56,912 nucleotides of DNA from an uncultured Sphingomonas sp. (GTDB taxonomy: Bacteria > Pseudomonadota > Alphaproteobacteria > Sphingomonadales > Sphingomonadaceae): NCBI RefSeq assembly GCF_902806265.1, contig NZ_CADCVZ010000012.1:1-56912 (forward strand), in the 5' to 3' direction. Each line of letters begins with the position of its first letter. Within the stretch, counting starts at the first letter, position 1. The notes beneath the pieces were generated by a model, which saw only the letters and a list, made by a program, of their open reading frames with translations, did not search any database and had not been told where the DNA came from. Positions 25,351 to 34,469 of this stretch are shown in pieces. A program made the position numbers and the translations under genes.

Positions 25351-26157
25351 GTGCCCGAGCTTCCGGAAGTCGAAACAACCGTCCGCGGGCTCCGCACCGT
25401 GCTTGATGGCCGTCGGCTGACGGGGGTCGAGGCTCGCCGGCCCGACCTCCGGCGCGCCTTGCCCGAGGATCTCGGGCAGCGGCTGATTGGCGCAACAGTC
25501 ACCGGGCTGGGGCGGCGAGCCAAATACGGGCTGGTCCATACAGACCGGGACGACACGCTGGTATTTCACCTCGGCATGTCGGGGCGTTGGCGGATCGATC
25601 CGTCCGAGCTCGACAAGCACGACCACCTGCTGATCGAGACCGACGAGGGCCGCACCCTCGCGCTGAACGATCCGCGGCGGTTCGGGTCGGTGGACCTCCT
25701 GCGAACCGGTGAGGTGGACCGGTGGAGTGGCTTTGCGCCGCTCGGGCCGGAGCCGTTCGATCTGACGCCAGAGGAGTTGAAGCGGCGGCTGGCGGGGCGG
25801 GAGGCGGCCATCAAGCTGTTGCTGCTCGACCAGCGGATCGTCGCGGGGCTGGGCAACATCTACGTGTGCGAGGCGCTGTTCCGGGCCGGCATCAACCCCA
25901 AGCGGGCGGGCGGAACGGTGTCGCTCGAGCGCCTGCGGCGGCTGGTGCCGGCGATCAAGGCGGTGTTGGCCGAGGCAATCGAAGCGGGCGGCTCGACCCT
26001 GCGCGACTATGCCCAGCCGGACGGTGCCCTTGGCTACTTCTCCAAGAGTTTCGCCGTGTACGATCGGGAAGGGGCGCCATGTGGCTGCGGAGGCGCCGTC
26101 AGGCGGTTCGCGCAAGGTGGGCGCTCGACCTGGTACTGTCCGGGGTGCCAGCGCTAG
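25351..26157 (+). CDS. mutM: Formamidopyrimidine-DNA glycosylase (Fpg/MutM)
   Basis: MutM is a bifunctional glycosylase/AP lyase that removes 8-oxoguanine and formamidopyrimidines. The protein has 268 aa with a GTG start. After Met removal, Pro is the Schiff-base nucleophile ([13 protein letters not shown]); Glu3 and Lys58 (RRAKYGL) complete the site. The helix-two-turn-helix ([20 protein letters not shown]) binds DNA. The C-terminal zinc finger reads PCGCGG...WYCPGCQR; the first pair is C-x1-C, where C-x2-C or C-x4-C is usual. It is divergent from ubiE and upstream of rpsT. Confidence 0.95.
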   Translation: MPELPEVETTVRGLRTVLDGRRLTGVEARRPDLRRALPEDLGQRLIGATVTGLGRRAKYGLVHTDRDDTLVFHLGMSGRWRIDPSELDKHDHLLIETDEGRTLALNDPRRFGSVDLLRTGEVDRWSGFAPLGPEPFDLTPEELKRRLAGREAAIKLLLLDQRIVAGLGNIYVCEALFRAGINPKRAGGTVSLERLRRLVPAIKAVLAEAIEAGGSTLRDYAQPDGALGYFSKSFAVYDREGAPCGCGGAVRRFAQGGRSTWYCPGCQR

Positions 26158-26260
26158 GCGGTTGACCCGAACCCGCTGCTTCCCTATGGGACCGCCACGC
26201 CGGTGCGAGCCCATGGCTTCGCGCCGCTTTTCGTCTGAAAGCATAGGGAACCGAAGTCGC

Positions 26261-26524
26261 ATGGCGAACACGCCGCAAGCCAAGAAGCGCATCCGTCGCA
26301 ACGCCCGCCGCACCGAGGTCAACGGCGCGCGCGTGGGCCGCATCCGGACCTTCATCAAGGCGGTGGAGAACGCTCTGTTGGCCGGGGACAAGACGGTAGC
26401 GGCCGAGGCGCTGAAGAAGGCACAGCCGGAGCTCGCCCGCGGGGTTGCGCGCGGAGTCATCCACAAGAACACGGCGTCGCGGAAGTTCTCCCGGCTGACC
26501 AAACGGGTCGCTTCCTTGGGCTGA
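26261..26524 (+). CDS. rpsT: 30S ribosomal protein S20
   Basis: S20 is a small basic three-helix protein that binds 16S rRNA early in assembly. The 87-aa sequence [20 protein letters not shown]...[19 protein letters not shown] is typical. The ATG at 26261 fits exactly; upstream codons belong to the intergenic region after mutM. It has its own strong terminator 30 nt downstream and precedes dnaA, the usual order in this group. Confidence 0.98.
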   Translation: MANTPQAKKRIRRNARRTEVNGARVGRIRTFIKAVENALLAGDKTVAAEALKKAQPELARGVARGVIHKNTASRKFSRLTKRVASLG

Positions 26525-26552
26525 ACCGGCACCGACCACGCCTATTCCCAGC

Positions 26553-26583
26553 AAGGCCGCCGGAGCGTTCCGGCGGCCTTTTT
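26553..26583 (+). terminator. Intrinsic terminator of rpsT
   Basis: GGCCGCCGGA and its complement form a 10-bp stem around a short loop, followed directly by CTTTTTG: a textbook rho-independent terminator, 29 nt after the rpsT stop. Confidence 0.93.
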
Positions 26584-26894
26584 GCATGCCCTACGCGAAA
26601 AGCCAGCTTTTCCCGCGATTCGCGCTGTACGGCTCGCTTGCAGCGTAGCGAAAAGGGCGGTTTTCAGAGGTTAATAACGCCTTCTCTCGGGAACGGGCTG
26701 TCAAGCCGCTTTATTTCAATCCTGTGAAATTTGGAGGCTTGCCGGGGGGCGGCGAGGCTAGCAGAACCGCCCGCTCCGGCAGTGATTCCACTGGGGGGAC
26801 GCACGCAGGGCAAGAGGCAGGACGCCGCGACTCGGGTCGGGCGTAACGGAGCCGCTTTGCCCTTCGCGCGACGGGGTAGAGGAGGCTCGGAAGG
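26584..26894. other. rpsT-dnaA intergenic region (311 nt)
   Basis: I see no gene here. It contains a rough repeated AAAAG/CTTTT palindromic patch near 26596-26665 and must hold the dnaA promoter. No clear DnaA box (TTATCCACA-like) and no AT-rich unwinding stretch typical of oriC is present. Confidence 0.5.
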
Positions 26895-28313
26895 GTGGCA
26901 GAGCGGCAGGCGTGTTTGGTTTCGGACGAGGAACATGGCACTCCTCAGGGGCTCGCCAGTCCGCTCGTTGCAGCCTGGGAGACGATCCGCGGCGGCCTTC
27001 GACGCGATTGCGGCGCGCGCACTTTCGACGGTTGGCTGAAGCCGGCGGAGCTCGGCAACTTCGATCCGGAGACCGGCTCGCTCGAACTGCTGATGCCAAG
27101 CCAGTTCATGGCCGACTGGGTCCGCTCCCATTTTGGCGAGCGGCTGCAGCTGGCGTGGAAGACGACCCTGCCGGTGGTGCGCGACGTCCGGGTGATCGCG
27201 TGCGACGGTGGACCCAAGCCGGCTCCGCTGCTGATCCTGGACGATGAACCCGCGCCCGCCGCCCGGGCCAGCACCGCGGCCAAGCACCCGCGCCCGGCGT
27301 TCGACCCGCGTTACAGCTTTGCCACCTTTGTGGTCGGCAAGGCCAACGAGGTCGCCGCCACCGCCGCGCGGACGCTGGCGGAGGCCGACAACGTCACCTT
27401 CAACCCGCTCTTCATTCACGGCAGCACCGGCCGCGGCAAGACTCACCTGCTCCACGCCATCGGCCAGCGCTTTCTGGAGAAGCACCCGGACGCCCTGGTC
27501 GTCTCTATGTCGGCCGAGAAGTTCATGGTGGAGTTCGTGCGTGCCATTCGCGAGAACGACACCATCGGCTTCAAGGGGCGGCTGCGCTCGGCCGACCTCC
27601 TGCTGATTGACGACGTCCAGTTTATCGCGGGCAAGGAGTCGACCCAGGAAGAATTCTTCCATACCATGAACGAGATCATCACCGCTGGCCGGCGGCTGGT
27701 GATCACCTCCGACCGCGCGCCGCAGGACCTGGACGGGATCGCCCCGCGCATCCTGTCGCGATTGAGCTGGGGGCTGGTGGCAGACATCAACCAGGCCGAC
27801 CTGGAGCTCCGCTACAACATCATCCTCGCCAAGCTGGCGCTGCTGCCGACGGTGCAGATGCCGGGCAACGTCGTCGACTTCCTGGCCAAGCGGCTGACCG
27901 CGTCCATCCGCGAGTTGGAGGGGGCGCTCAACCGCATCGCCGCCTATGCAATGATGACCGGGCGGCCCATCGACGTGCCGTTCGTCGAAGAAGTGCTGGC
28001 CAATGTGCTGCGCGCAAACCAGCGGCGCATCTCCATCGATGAGATCCAGACCCAAGTCGCCGAGCACTACCGCATCCGCAAGGCGGAGATGACCAGCGCC
28101 CGCCGTGCTCGAGAGGTCGCGCGCCCGCGCCAAGTCGCGATGTACCTGTCCAAGCAGCTCACCCCCAAGTCGCTGCCCGACATCGGCCGCCGCTTCGGCG
28201 GGCGCGACCATACGACGGTGATCCACGCCGTCCGCCAGATTGAGAAGCTGCGCGCGAGCGATCCCGAGATCGACGCCGCGATCCGGTTGCTCACGCGTCA
28301 GCTGGAGGGCTGA
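26895..28313 (+). CDS. dnaA: DnaA, chromosomal replication initiator
   Basis: DnaA binds DnaA boxes at oriC and opens the duplex in its ATP form. The protein has 472 aa. Domain I is the N-terminal ~90 residues (AWETIRGGLRRDCGARTFDGWL) and domain II is the Pro/Ala linker around 125-140. Domain III is AAA+ with Walker A GSTGRGKTHLLHA and Walker B LLLIDDVQFIAG. Domain IV is the helix-turn-helix with signature GGRDHTTVIHAVRQIEK. The GTG at 26895 lies 9 nt after an AGGAGG; a TTG nine codons later is an alternative. Confidence 0.98.
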   Translation: MAERQACLVSDEEHGTPQGLASPLVAAWETIRGGLRRDCGARTFDGWLKPAELGNFDPETGSLELLMPSQFMADWVRSHFGERLQLAWKTTLPVVRDVRVIACDGGPKPAPLLILDDEPAPAARASTAAKHPRPAFDPRYSFATFVVGKANEVAATAARTLAEADNVTFNPLFIHGSTGRGKTHLLHAIGQRFLEKHPDALVVSMSAEKFMVEFVRAIRENDTIGFKGRLRSADLLLIDDVQFIAGKESTQEEFFHTMNEIITAGRRLVITSDRAPQDLDGIAPRILSRLSWGLVADINQADLELRYNIILAKLALLPTVQMPGNVVDFLAKRLTASIRELEGALNRIAAYAMMTGRPIDVPFVEEVLANVLRANQRRISIDEIQTQVAEHYRIRKAEMTSARRAREVARPRQVAMYLSKQLTPKSLPDIGRRFGGRDHTTVIHAVRQIEKLRASDPEIDAAIRLLTRQLEG

Positions 28314-28368
28314 ACGCCAGCGCCTATCCACGCGGGGCTCAGTTTGTCGTTCCGGTCGTTGTCGGCTC

Positions 28369-29160
28369 ATGACGATCCAGCACGCACGTACAGGCAGCGG
28401 CAAGCCCCTCCTTCTCGTTCACGGTCTCGGCAGCACTCACCGGGCGTGGAGCATGGTCCGCCTTGGACTGGCCGCGCACCGCGAGGTGATCGTGCTCGAT
28501 CTCCCCGGTCACGGCGAAAGTGCGGCTGAGCCGGATAGCGGCACCTTTGCGGGTCTGGCGCGAAGCTTGGCCGAATGGCTGGAGGCGGAAAAGCTCACCG
28601 GCGTCGACATGGTCGGCAGCTCGCTCGGGGGTCGCCTTGTCCTGGAGATGGCTCGGCAAGGGCGCGCCGGTGCAACCGTGGCGCTCGATCCCGGCGGCTT
28701 CTGGCAGGGCTGGGAGCGCGGCTATGTCAACACCTCGCTGACCGCTTCGGTCCTACTCCTTCGCCAGCTGCGTCCATTGCTGCCGACGCTCGCCCGCAGC
28801 CCGCTGAGCCGGAGCGCGCTCCTAGCGCAGCTGTCGGCGAGGCCGTGGGCGTTGAACGGAGCGCTGGTTGCAGCCGAGTTGGACAGCTTCGCCGCCACAC
28901 CGACCTTCGACTCTCTGGTCAAGGACCTGACTCATGGCCCCGCTCAGACCGGACCTGCGGCGGAGGGATCAGGACCGGTCACAATCGGTTGGGGCCGCCA
29001 AGATCGTCTGTGCTTCCCGGCGCAAGCATTGCGGGCCCAGCAGGCGTTTCCCGGCTCGAAGCTGGTCTGGTTCGACCACAGCGGACACTTTCCGATGTTA
29101 GACGAGCCGGAAGCAACCACGGCCGCGATCCTTGGCGCGACAGGCAGGCCGGGAGCATAG
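28369..29160 (+). CDS. Alpha/beta hydrolase
   Basis: A 263-aa cytoplasmic alpha/beta-hydrolase fold protein. The oxyanion loop is LLVHGLGSTHRAW, the nucleophile elbow VGSSLGGRLVLE (Ser near residue 85), the acid lies in IGWGRQDRLCFP and the histidine in FDHSGHFPMLDEP. There is no signal peptide. The substrate cannot be told; the closest general class is esterase/haloperoxidase-like hydrolases. The ATG at 28369 was chosen because the earlier frame runs through the dnaA 3' end. It is convergent with the SDR gene. Confidence 0.8.
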   Translation: MTIQHARTGSGKPLLLVHGLGSTHRAWSMVRLGLAAHREVIVLDLPGHGESAAEPDSGTFAGLARSLAEWLEAEKLTGVDMVGSSLGGRLVLEMARQGRAGATVALDPGGFWQGWERGYVNTSLTASVLLLRQLRPLLPTLARSPLSRSALLAQLSARPWALNGALVAAELDSFAATPTFDSLVKDLTHGPAQTGPAAEGSGPVTIGWGRQDRLCFPAQALRAQQAFPGSKLVWFDHSGHFPMLDEPEATTAAILGATGRPGA

Positions 29161-29174
29161 AAAAGCCCGCCCGA

Positions 29175-29873
29175 TCAGGCCGGGACGCGCTCTCCGTCCC
29201 ACGCGAAGCAGCCGCCATTGTCCTCGGGCCCGAGCGCAGCCAACACGGACAGCAGTTGCTCCGCTGCATAGCGCGGTTCGAACAGCTTGTCCGGCGCAAC
29301 GCCGCGCTGAAAGGGCTTGCTCAGGCCGGTGTCGACCGTCCCAGGGTGCAGGCCGACGCACAGCGCGTCGGGCCGGGTCCTGACCAGTTCCAGCGCAAGC
29401 GTGCGGAGCAGCATGTTGAGCGCGGCCTTGGAGGCGCGATAGCCGTACCAGCCGCCGAGCTGGTTATCGCTGATGCTGCCGACCCGCGCGGATAGGGCGG
29501 CGAAGGTGGCGCGGCCCCTGCGCGGAAGCAAAGGAAGGAAGTGCTTGGCCACCAGCGCCGGGCCAGTGGCGTTAACCGCGAACGCTCGTGTGAGGGCATC
29601 GGCGGACAGCTCGCGCGAGCTCCGCTCCGGCCCGCGCCCGTCCCCGTGGAGGACGCCGGATGCGACAAGCACCAGGTCGACGGGTCCGCCAGCGCCGATC
29701 CGCGCGGCAGCGGCGGCAATGCTGTCCTCGTCGAGGAGGTCGATCCGATCGGCCGGAAAAGCAGCGCTTCGAGCCAGGCTGATCACCTCGGCGCCGTCCC
29801 TGGCCAGGGCGTCCGCCAACGCTCCCCCGATCCCGCCTGACGATCCGACTACGACCGCCCGGGCCCAGGTCAT
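29175..29873 (-). CDS. Short-chain dehydrogenase/reductase (SDR)
   Basis: A 232-aa classical SDR. The N-terminal nucleotide motif is VVVGSSGGIGGALADALARDG (here VVGSSGGIGGA), followed by the NATGP strand-4 motif, catalytic Ser in FAALSARVGSIS and Tyr-x3-Lys in YGYRASKAALN. The C-terminal HPGTVDTGLSKPF loop resembles the CsgA/sniffer-type subgroup. The substrate is unknown. The ATG at 29873 overlaps the stop of the DCC-family gene upstream (ATGA), so the two form an operon; the longer frame upstream is a shadow of that gene. Confidence 0.85.
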   Translation of the reverse strand: MTWARAVVVGSSGGIGGALADALARDGAEVISLARSAAFPADRIDLLDEDSIAAAAARIGAGGPVDLVLVASGVLHGDGRGPERSSRELSADALTRAFAVNATGPALVAKHFLPLLPRRGRATFAALSARVGSISDNQLGGWYGYRASKAALNMLLRTLALELVRTRPDALCVGLHPGTVDTGLSKPFQRGVAPDKLFEPRYAAEQLLSVLAALGPEDNGGCFAWDGERVPA

Positions 29874-30217
29874 CGCGTGAGCAGCCGCTGCAGCCGGGGA
29901 CGCACCCGCAGAAAGCGGCCGTACATCCGCTCGAGGATGCCGAGTACCATCCTGTTCCTGGCCGCGAGACCCAGTGGCCGAAGCATCGGAATGGCCCGCC
30001 ACATCGCCGCGAAGGCTGCTGCGCCGCTGTACAGCTGCCCATCTTGGGCAGCATGGAAGCGCGCCAGGAGCGAAGCCCGGTCGATCGGGCAGCTGCTGGC
30101 GGGATCAGCGACATCGATGAAGTGGATGCGGCGCCTGCGGTCGAGCCGTCGCATGATCGCGATCTCCCGCAGGCAGAGCGGGCAAGCGCCATCGAACCAG
30201 ACCGTGACCTTGTGCAC
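29870..30217 (-). CDS. DCC-family (DUF393) thiol-disulfide-like protein
   Basis: About 115 aa of the DUF393 family, named for its conserved D-x-x-C-x-x-C motif, here WFDGACPLCLREI, with a thioredoxin-like fold and probable redox role. A conserved Arg-rich turn (RRIHFIDVADP) and the YSGAAAFAAMWRAIP block follow, as usual for the family. The N-terminus is uncertain: GTG 30217 gives MHKVTVWFDGACPLC, while a TTG at 30265 would add 16 residues. Neither has a strong Shine-Dalgarno. It is followed by the SDR gene with a 4-nt overlap. Confidence 0.75.
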   Translation of the reverse strand: MHKVTVWFDGACPLCLREIAIMRRLDRRRRIHFIDVADPASSCPIDRASLLARFHAAQDGQLYSGAAAFAAMWRAIPMLRPLGLAARNRMVLGILERMYGRFLRVRPRLQRLLTR

Positions 30218-30269
30218 CGCGCCAATGTAGGGGTCATGCTCCGCTTGGCTAGTTGCAAGCGGCAACTCA

Positions 30270-30308
30270 AATTAAAAGGCCCGCCTGGATCTGCTCCGGA
30301 CGGGCCTT
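30270..30308 (-). terminator. Intrinsic terminator of the DUF4136 lipoprotein gene
   Basis: On the minus strand AAGGCCCG and CGGGCCTT form an 8-bp stem around a ~17-nt partly paired loop, followed by TTTTAATTTG. It lies about 20 nt after the stop at 30329. Confidence 0.75.
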
Positions 30309-30328
30309 CACGACTTCAGCCGGTGAGC

Positions 30329-31078
30329 TTAGCCCCGGCGCTTGGCGGGCACCGTAATCTTCACCGTCTCGCCGCTACGGCCGGGGAAGCCGGTGAACAT
30401 GGCTTCCACCAGGTTCGGGACCAGCGTGCCGAGCTCGTCGGTCTGCGAGCGGGCCTGGGCCCGGCCGTCGAAGAGCGGCTGGTTGGTGCGCCGGTCGCGG
30501 ATGTCGAGTTCGAGCTCGCTGCGATACTCGGTGTAGCTGCGGATACCACGGCCACCGCCGTACCAGAAGGGATCGTCCCACCCGTAGTAGTAAGGCGAAC
30601 GATAGCCGGAGTAGCCGAAGCGGCTGTAATAAGGCCGGCCGCGGTACACGCCCCAGAAGGGATCGTAGCCGAACCCGCCGTAGCCGAACCCACCATAGTG
30701 GCTGCCGAACCCGCCATAGCGGCTGCCGAACCCGCCGCCATATCCGCGGGAGAAGGGATCTTCCGTAACCACTTCTCGGCCGTCATCGACCGAATAGCCG
30801 AGCTGAACGACGAAATCCGCCGCCTGCGGGCTGGCGGCCGGACGGTAGCCGCGCGCTGCCATTTGCTGCGCGACCAAGCCGGCGAAGCGCTGGAATTCAA
30901 GACCGCCGCTCTGCGCCAGGCCGGTGCCCGGAACGACGTAGAAGGTTTGGCCCTGGGCTGCGGGAAGGGCCTGGTAGCGGGTAACCTTGGTCGGCAGGGT
31001 CGCGGCACAACCGCTAACCGCCACTGCTGCCGCGCCCAGCATCGCTGCGGCGGTCAGCTTCCGAATGTTGCTGAACAT
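30329..31078 (-). CDS. DUF4136 lipoprotein
   Basis: A 249-aa predicted outer-membrane or periplasmic lipoprotein. The signal peptide is MFSNIRKLTAAAMLGAAAVA with lipobox cysteine in VSGCAATL (residue ~24). The DUF4136 core follows (TKVTRYQALPAAQGQTFYV, then AARGYRPAASPQAADFVVQLGYSVDDG). It is interrupted by a Gly/Tyr/Phe-rich insert of repeated YGGFGS units (about 115-175), and ends with LDIRDRRTNQPLFDGRA. Function is unknown. The ATG at 31078 starts the signal peptide; the upstream part of the frame (from 31123) adds a poor leader. Confidence 0.85.
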   Translation of the reverse strand: MFSNIRKLTAAAMLGAAAVAVSGCAATLPTKVTRYQALPAAQGQTFYVVPGTGLAQSGGLEFQRFAGLVAQQMAARGYRPAASPQAADFVVQLGYSVDDGREVVTEDPFSRGYGGGFGSRYGGFGSHYGGFGYGGFGYDPFWGVYRGRPYYSRFGYSGYRSPYYYGWDDPFWYGGGRGIRSYTEYRSELELDIRDRRTNQPLFDGRAQARSQTDELGTLVPNLVEAMFTGFPGRSGETVKITVPAKRRG

Positions 31079-31174
31079 AAAACCTCGAGTCAGGAGAAGA
31101 CGCGTTATGTGTGTGCTTTTCACGCTATTCCTGCTGAACCGTCGATGAAGTGAGCTGGAGATGCGGCAAGCCGC

Positions 31175-32167
31175 TCAGAGCAGCCCCATCGCCTCCTGTG
31201 CGGCGCGGAGGGTGGGCGCGCCCAAGGCGCGGGCCCGTTCTGCCCCAGCGACGAGCTGGCCATCGAGGGTTGCCGGATCGGCGCACAGCTCCGCGAACCG
31301 TCGCCGGATTGGCGTCAGCAGGGCGATGATCGCGTCTGCCAGAGCCGGCTTGAACGTACCGAAGCCCTGGCCGGCGAAGCGCCCGAGCACCCCCTCGATG
31401 CTTTCGCCGGTGACCGCGGCCATGATTCCGACAAGGTTGCGGGCCTCCGGCCTGCGGTCGAGCAATGCGGGATCGTCGGGCAGCGGCTCCGGGTCGGTCC
31501 GAGCCTTGCGGATCTTGCTGCTGATGAGGTCGTCAGGGTCCGACAGGTTGATCCGGCTCATGTCGGACGGATCGGACTTGCTCATCTTGGCGCTGCCGTC
31601 ACGCAGGGACATGACGCGCGCCGAGGTGCCGCCGCCAATATAGGGCTCGGGCGGAACCAGCAGCTCGGTATCGTAGTCGGTGTTGAACTTGATCGCGATG
31701 TCGCGAGCGAGCTCGATGTGCTGCTTCTGGTCCTCGCCGACCGGCACGTGCGTGGGACGGTAGAGAAGGATATCGGCGGCCTGCAGCACCGGGTAGCTGT
31801 AGAGGCCGACGCTGGCGCCTTCGCGGTTCTTGCCCGACTTCTCCTTGAACTGGGTCATCCGGTTGAGCCAGCCGACCCGGGCCACGCACTGCAGCAGCCA
31901 AGCAAGCTCCGAATGAGCGGGGACCGCGCTTTGGGCGAACAGGGTCGAGCGGGCGGGATCGATGCCGCTGGCGATCAGCGCCGCCGCCATCTCCCGGACG
32001 TTGGCGCGGAGCTGGGCGGGCTCGACGTCCACCGTCAGCGCATGGAGGTCGGCCAGGAAAAACAGGCACTCGGCCCGGTCCTGCATCTCCACCCAGCGGA
32101 GAATGGCGCCGAGCAGGTTGCCGAGGTGGAGGTTGCCGGTCGGCTGGATGCCCGACACGACCCTCAT
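31175..32167 (-). CDS. trpS: Tryptophanyl-tRNA synthetase
   Basis: TrpS is a class Ic aminoacyl-tRNA synthetase that charges tRNA-Trp. It has 330 aa from ATG 32167 (MRVVSGIQPTGNLHLGNLLG). The HIGH-like motif is GNLHLGN and the KMSKS loop is SAKMSKSDPSD. The start codon overlaps the murJ stop (ATGA), so translation is coupled to murJ; the open frame further upstream is antisense-like shadow of murJ. The murJ-trpS pairing is common in alphaproteobacteria. Confidence 0.97.
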   Translation of the reverse strand: MRVVSGIQPTGNLHLGNLLGAILRWVEMQDRAECLFFLADLHALTVDVEPAQLRANVREMAAALIASGIDPARSTLFAQSAVPAHSELAWLLQCVARVGWLNRMTQFKEKSGKNREGASVGLYSYPVLQAADILLYRPTHVPVGEDQKQHIELARDIAIKFNTDYDTELLVPPEPYIGGGTSARVMSLRDGSAKMSKSDPSDMSRINLSDPDDLISSKIRKARTDPEPLPDDPALLDRRPEARNLVGIMAAVTGESIEGVLGRFAGQGFGTFKPALADAIIALLTPIRRRFAELCADPATLDGQLVAGAERARALGAPTLRAAQEAMGLL

Positions 32168-33723
32168 TCGGCGAGTGCCCGGCGGCGGCGCAGCGAGGCG
32201 ATCGCTTCCCGGTCGACGCCGCCGATCAGAAAGGCCACGCCGAAATAGGTGAGCCCCCCGATGCCGACCAGCAGGGCCAGGCCGATCGCCCGCTCGAGGA
32301 CGTTGCCGAGAAACCAGTCGGCAAGGAGGGTGCGCAGGCCGAACAGCGCAGCGGCCATGGCCAGCGCCGCAAGCAGCTGCCGGGCCACGCGGTTGACCAG
32401 CCACGCCGGCATGCGGAAGTGGCCGCGGTGATAAAGAATGGCGAACAGCAGTACGAAGTTGATCCACGCACCCGCCGAAGTGACGGTCGCTAGGCTGTAG
32501 ATGCCGATCAGCGGAATCAGCAGGAAGTTCGCCGGAATGCTGAGCGCCAGGATCGACATGGCAATGTACACTGGCGTCTTCACGTCCTTGCGGGCGTAGA
32601 AGGCAGGGGTGAGTACCTTTACCAGCACATAGGCGGGCAGGCCGGTCACCAATATGGCAAGGATGTTGGCGGTCGTCTGCGCGGCTTCAAGCGAATATTC
32701 GCCGCCGCGGTACAGGGCGCCGATGATCGGAAAAGCGGCGACCATCAACGCCAGCGTAGCCGGCAGGGTGAGCAGCATCGACAGGTCGAAGGCACGGGCC
32801 TGGACGTCCGCGGCTGCCGCCTCTTCGTTGCGGGCGATGGCCTGGCTGATGGCGGGGAGAATGGCGACGCCCAGTGCGGTGCCGATGATCGACAGCGGCA
32901 GCTGGTTGAGGCGGTCCGCATAGCTCAACATGGTGAGCGCGCCTTCACCCAGGCGGGAAGAGAAATAAGCGTAGAACAGCTGACTGAGCTGATACAGGCC
33001 GGCAGCGGCGGTCGCCGGAAGGATAAGGATCACCAGCTCGCGCACGGCAGGGGTGAGGCGGGGACGGCCGAAGCGCAGCTTGACCCCAGCCCGGCGGACC
33101 GCGAACCAGCAGAATGCGAACTGGGCAAGACCGCCGACCAGGACCGCGACCGCCATGAAGCGGACGGTTTGGCTGTTGTTCTGTTCGGGGGCAAGCAGCA
33201 GCGCGACGATCAGCGCAAGGTTGAGCAGGGCCGGGGTGAAGGCTGCCACCGCGAAGCGGGTAAGGCTGTTGAGCACGCCCGAGAGCAGGGCGACGAGGCT
33301 GATGAACAGCAGATAAGGAAAGGTCCAGCGCGACAGCTCGGTCGCCAGGGGGAGCTTGCCGGGCGTGCTCGCATATTCCGGAACAACCAGCAGCAGCACG
33401 CCGGGCATGAAGATCACGAACACGGCTGTGACCAGCAGGAGCGCGGGCATGAAAACGGCCAGGATCTCGTTGGAGAAGCGCTGGGCTTCCTCCATCCCGC
33501 CGCTGGCCAGGCGGCGACTGAACAGCGGAACGAAGCCAGCTGAGAACGCCCCTTCCGCGAACAGCCGGCGGAAGATGTTCGGTAACAGAAAAGCCAGGTT
33601 GAAGGCATCGTTGGCATGGCTCGCGCCAAGGAGCCGAGCCGCGATCATGTCGCGCGCGAAGCCCAGCACGCGGCTGACCATGGTCAGCCCGCCGATGGTG
33701 CCGGTGGCTTTGAGTAGGTTCAC
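32164..33723 (-). CDS. murJ: MurJ, lipid II flippase
   Basis: MurJ is an essential MOP-superfamily inner-membrane protein that flips lipid II for peptidoglycan synthesis. The 519-aa protein has about 14 membrane helices. The conserved start GTIGGLTMVSRVLGFARDM and the NAFNLAFLLPNIFRRLFAEGAFS-type block (here NDAFNLAFLLPNIFRRL) carry the key central-cavity arginines. The start is GTG 33723 with a GGGGGAAA-type upstream purine tract. Its stop overlaps the trpS start. It follows secB by 24 nt, so secB-murJ-trpS may be co-transcribed. Confidence 0.96.
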   Translation of the reverse strand: MNLLKATGTIGGLTMVSRVLGFARDMIAARLLGASHANDAFNLAFLLPNIFRRLFAEGAFSAGFVPLFSRRLASGGMEEAQRFSNEILAVFMPALLLVTAVFVIFMPGVLLLVVPEYASTPGKLPLATELSRWTFPYLLFISLVALLSGVLNSLTRFAVAAFTPALLNLALIVALLLAPEQNNSQTVRFMAVAVLVGGLAQFAFCWFAVRRAGVKLRFGRPRLTPAVRELVILILPATAAAGLYQLSQLFYAYFSSRLGEGALTMLSYADRLNQLPLSIIGTALGVAILPAISQAIARNEEAAAADVQARAFDLSMLLTLPATLALMVAAFPIIGALYRGGEYSLEAAQTTANILAILVTGLPAYVLVKVLTPAFYARKDVKTPVYIAMSILALSIPANFLLIPLIGIYSLATVTSAGAWINFVLLFAILYHRGHFRMPAWLVNRVARQLLAALAMAAALFGLRTLLADWFLGNVLERAIGLALLVGIGGLTYFGVAFLIGGVDREAIASLRRRRALAE

Positions 33724-33747
33724 CCCGTTTCCCCCGCCGGCCGATGC

Positions 33748-34281
33748 TTACTGGACGGTCGGCGCCCCGCCAGCTTCCCCGCCTAGGTCGCCGCCGCCCT
33801 GCGCGGCTTGAGCCTGCGCCATGTAGATACCGGCGAAGTCGATGGGGTCGAGCATCAGCGGCGGGAAGCCGGCGTCGGAGGTGGCGGCCGCGATCACCTG
33901 CCGGGCAAAGGGGAACAGCAGGCGCGGCGCTTCCACCAGCAGGAAGGGCGGGATCGCCTCTTCGGGCAGGTTGCGCAGCGCGAAGATGCCGCCGTAACTG
34001 AGGTCGATGACGAAATGGACGCCGCTGGCCGAGCGGGCGGAAGCGTCGATCTTGAGGATCACCTCATGGACCTCGTCCGCGACCTTGTTGACGTTGATGT
34101 TGAACTGCACGTCCAGCTGCGGCTGCTCGCTCCACTGGTAGACGGCCGGCGCCGACGGGTTCTCGACCGACAAGTCCTTTACATACTGGGCCAGGGCCGC
34201 AACTTGGGGCGCGTCGGCGCCGGGCAGAGCGGGCTGGCCGCCTTCGCCGTTGGTCGGGGTAGTGAGGTCCTGCTCGGCCAT
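33748..34281 (-). CDS. secB: SecB, protein-export chaperone
   Basis: SecB is a tetrameric cytoplasmic chaperone that keeps preproteins unfolded and hands them to SecA. The 177-aa protein has the conserved QYVKDLSVENPSAP, VNKVADEVHEVILKIDA and LLFPFARQVIAAATSDAGFP segments. A Gly/Ala-rich tail follows the PPLMLDPIDFAGIY block, as often in alphaproteobacteria. It is divergent from the timA-mltA-smr operon across a ~190-nt region that must contain both promoters. Confidence 0.97.
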   Translation of the reverse strand: MAEQDLTTPTNGEGGQPALPGADAPQVAALAQYVKDLSVENPSAPAVYQWSEQPQLDVQFNINVNKVADEVHEVILKIDASARSASGVHFVIDLSYGGIFALRNLPEEAIPPFLLVEAPRLLFPFARQVIAAATSDAGFPPLMLDPIDFAGIYMAQAQAAQGGGDLGGEAGGAPTVQ

Positions 34282-34469
34282 GGTTGCGAAACCTTTTGGA
34301 GTTCTAGATGGAGGGTTGAAGCGCCTGCACGCACGCGGCAGGGCGCCTAGCAGCCGGGTCCAAGCGGCGCAATGGCGCGCCGGGGTGCGTTGCTGGGCGA
34401 TGTGAGGGCTTGGAGCCGTGCATCCGTGAGCCTATGTTAGGCGTTGAACGATCAAGAACAGGACAAGCG

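Noticed and set aside
28314-28368. DnaA box or origin element after dnaA
   Set aside because: Only one partial match (TATCCACGC) in 55 nt; expected by chance.
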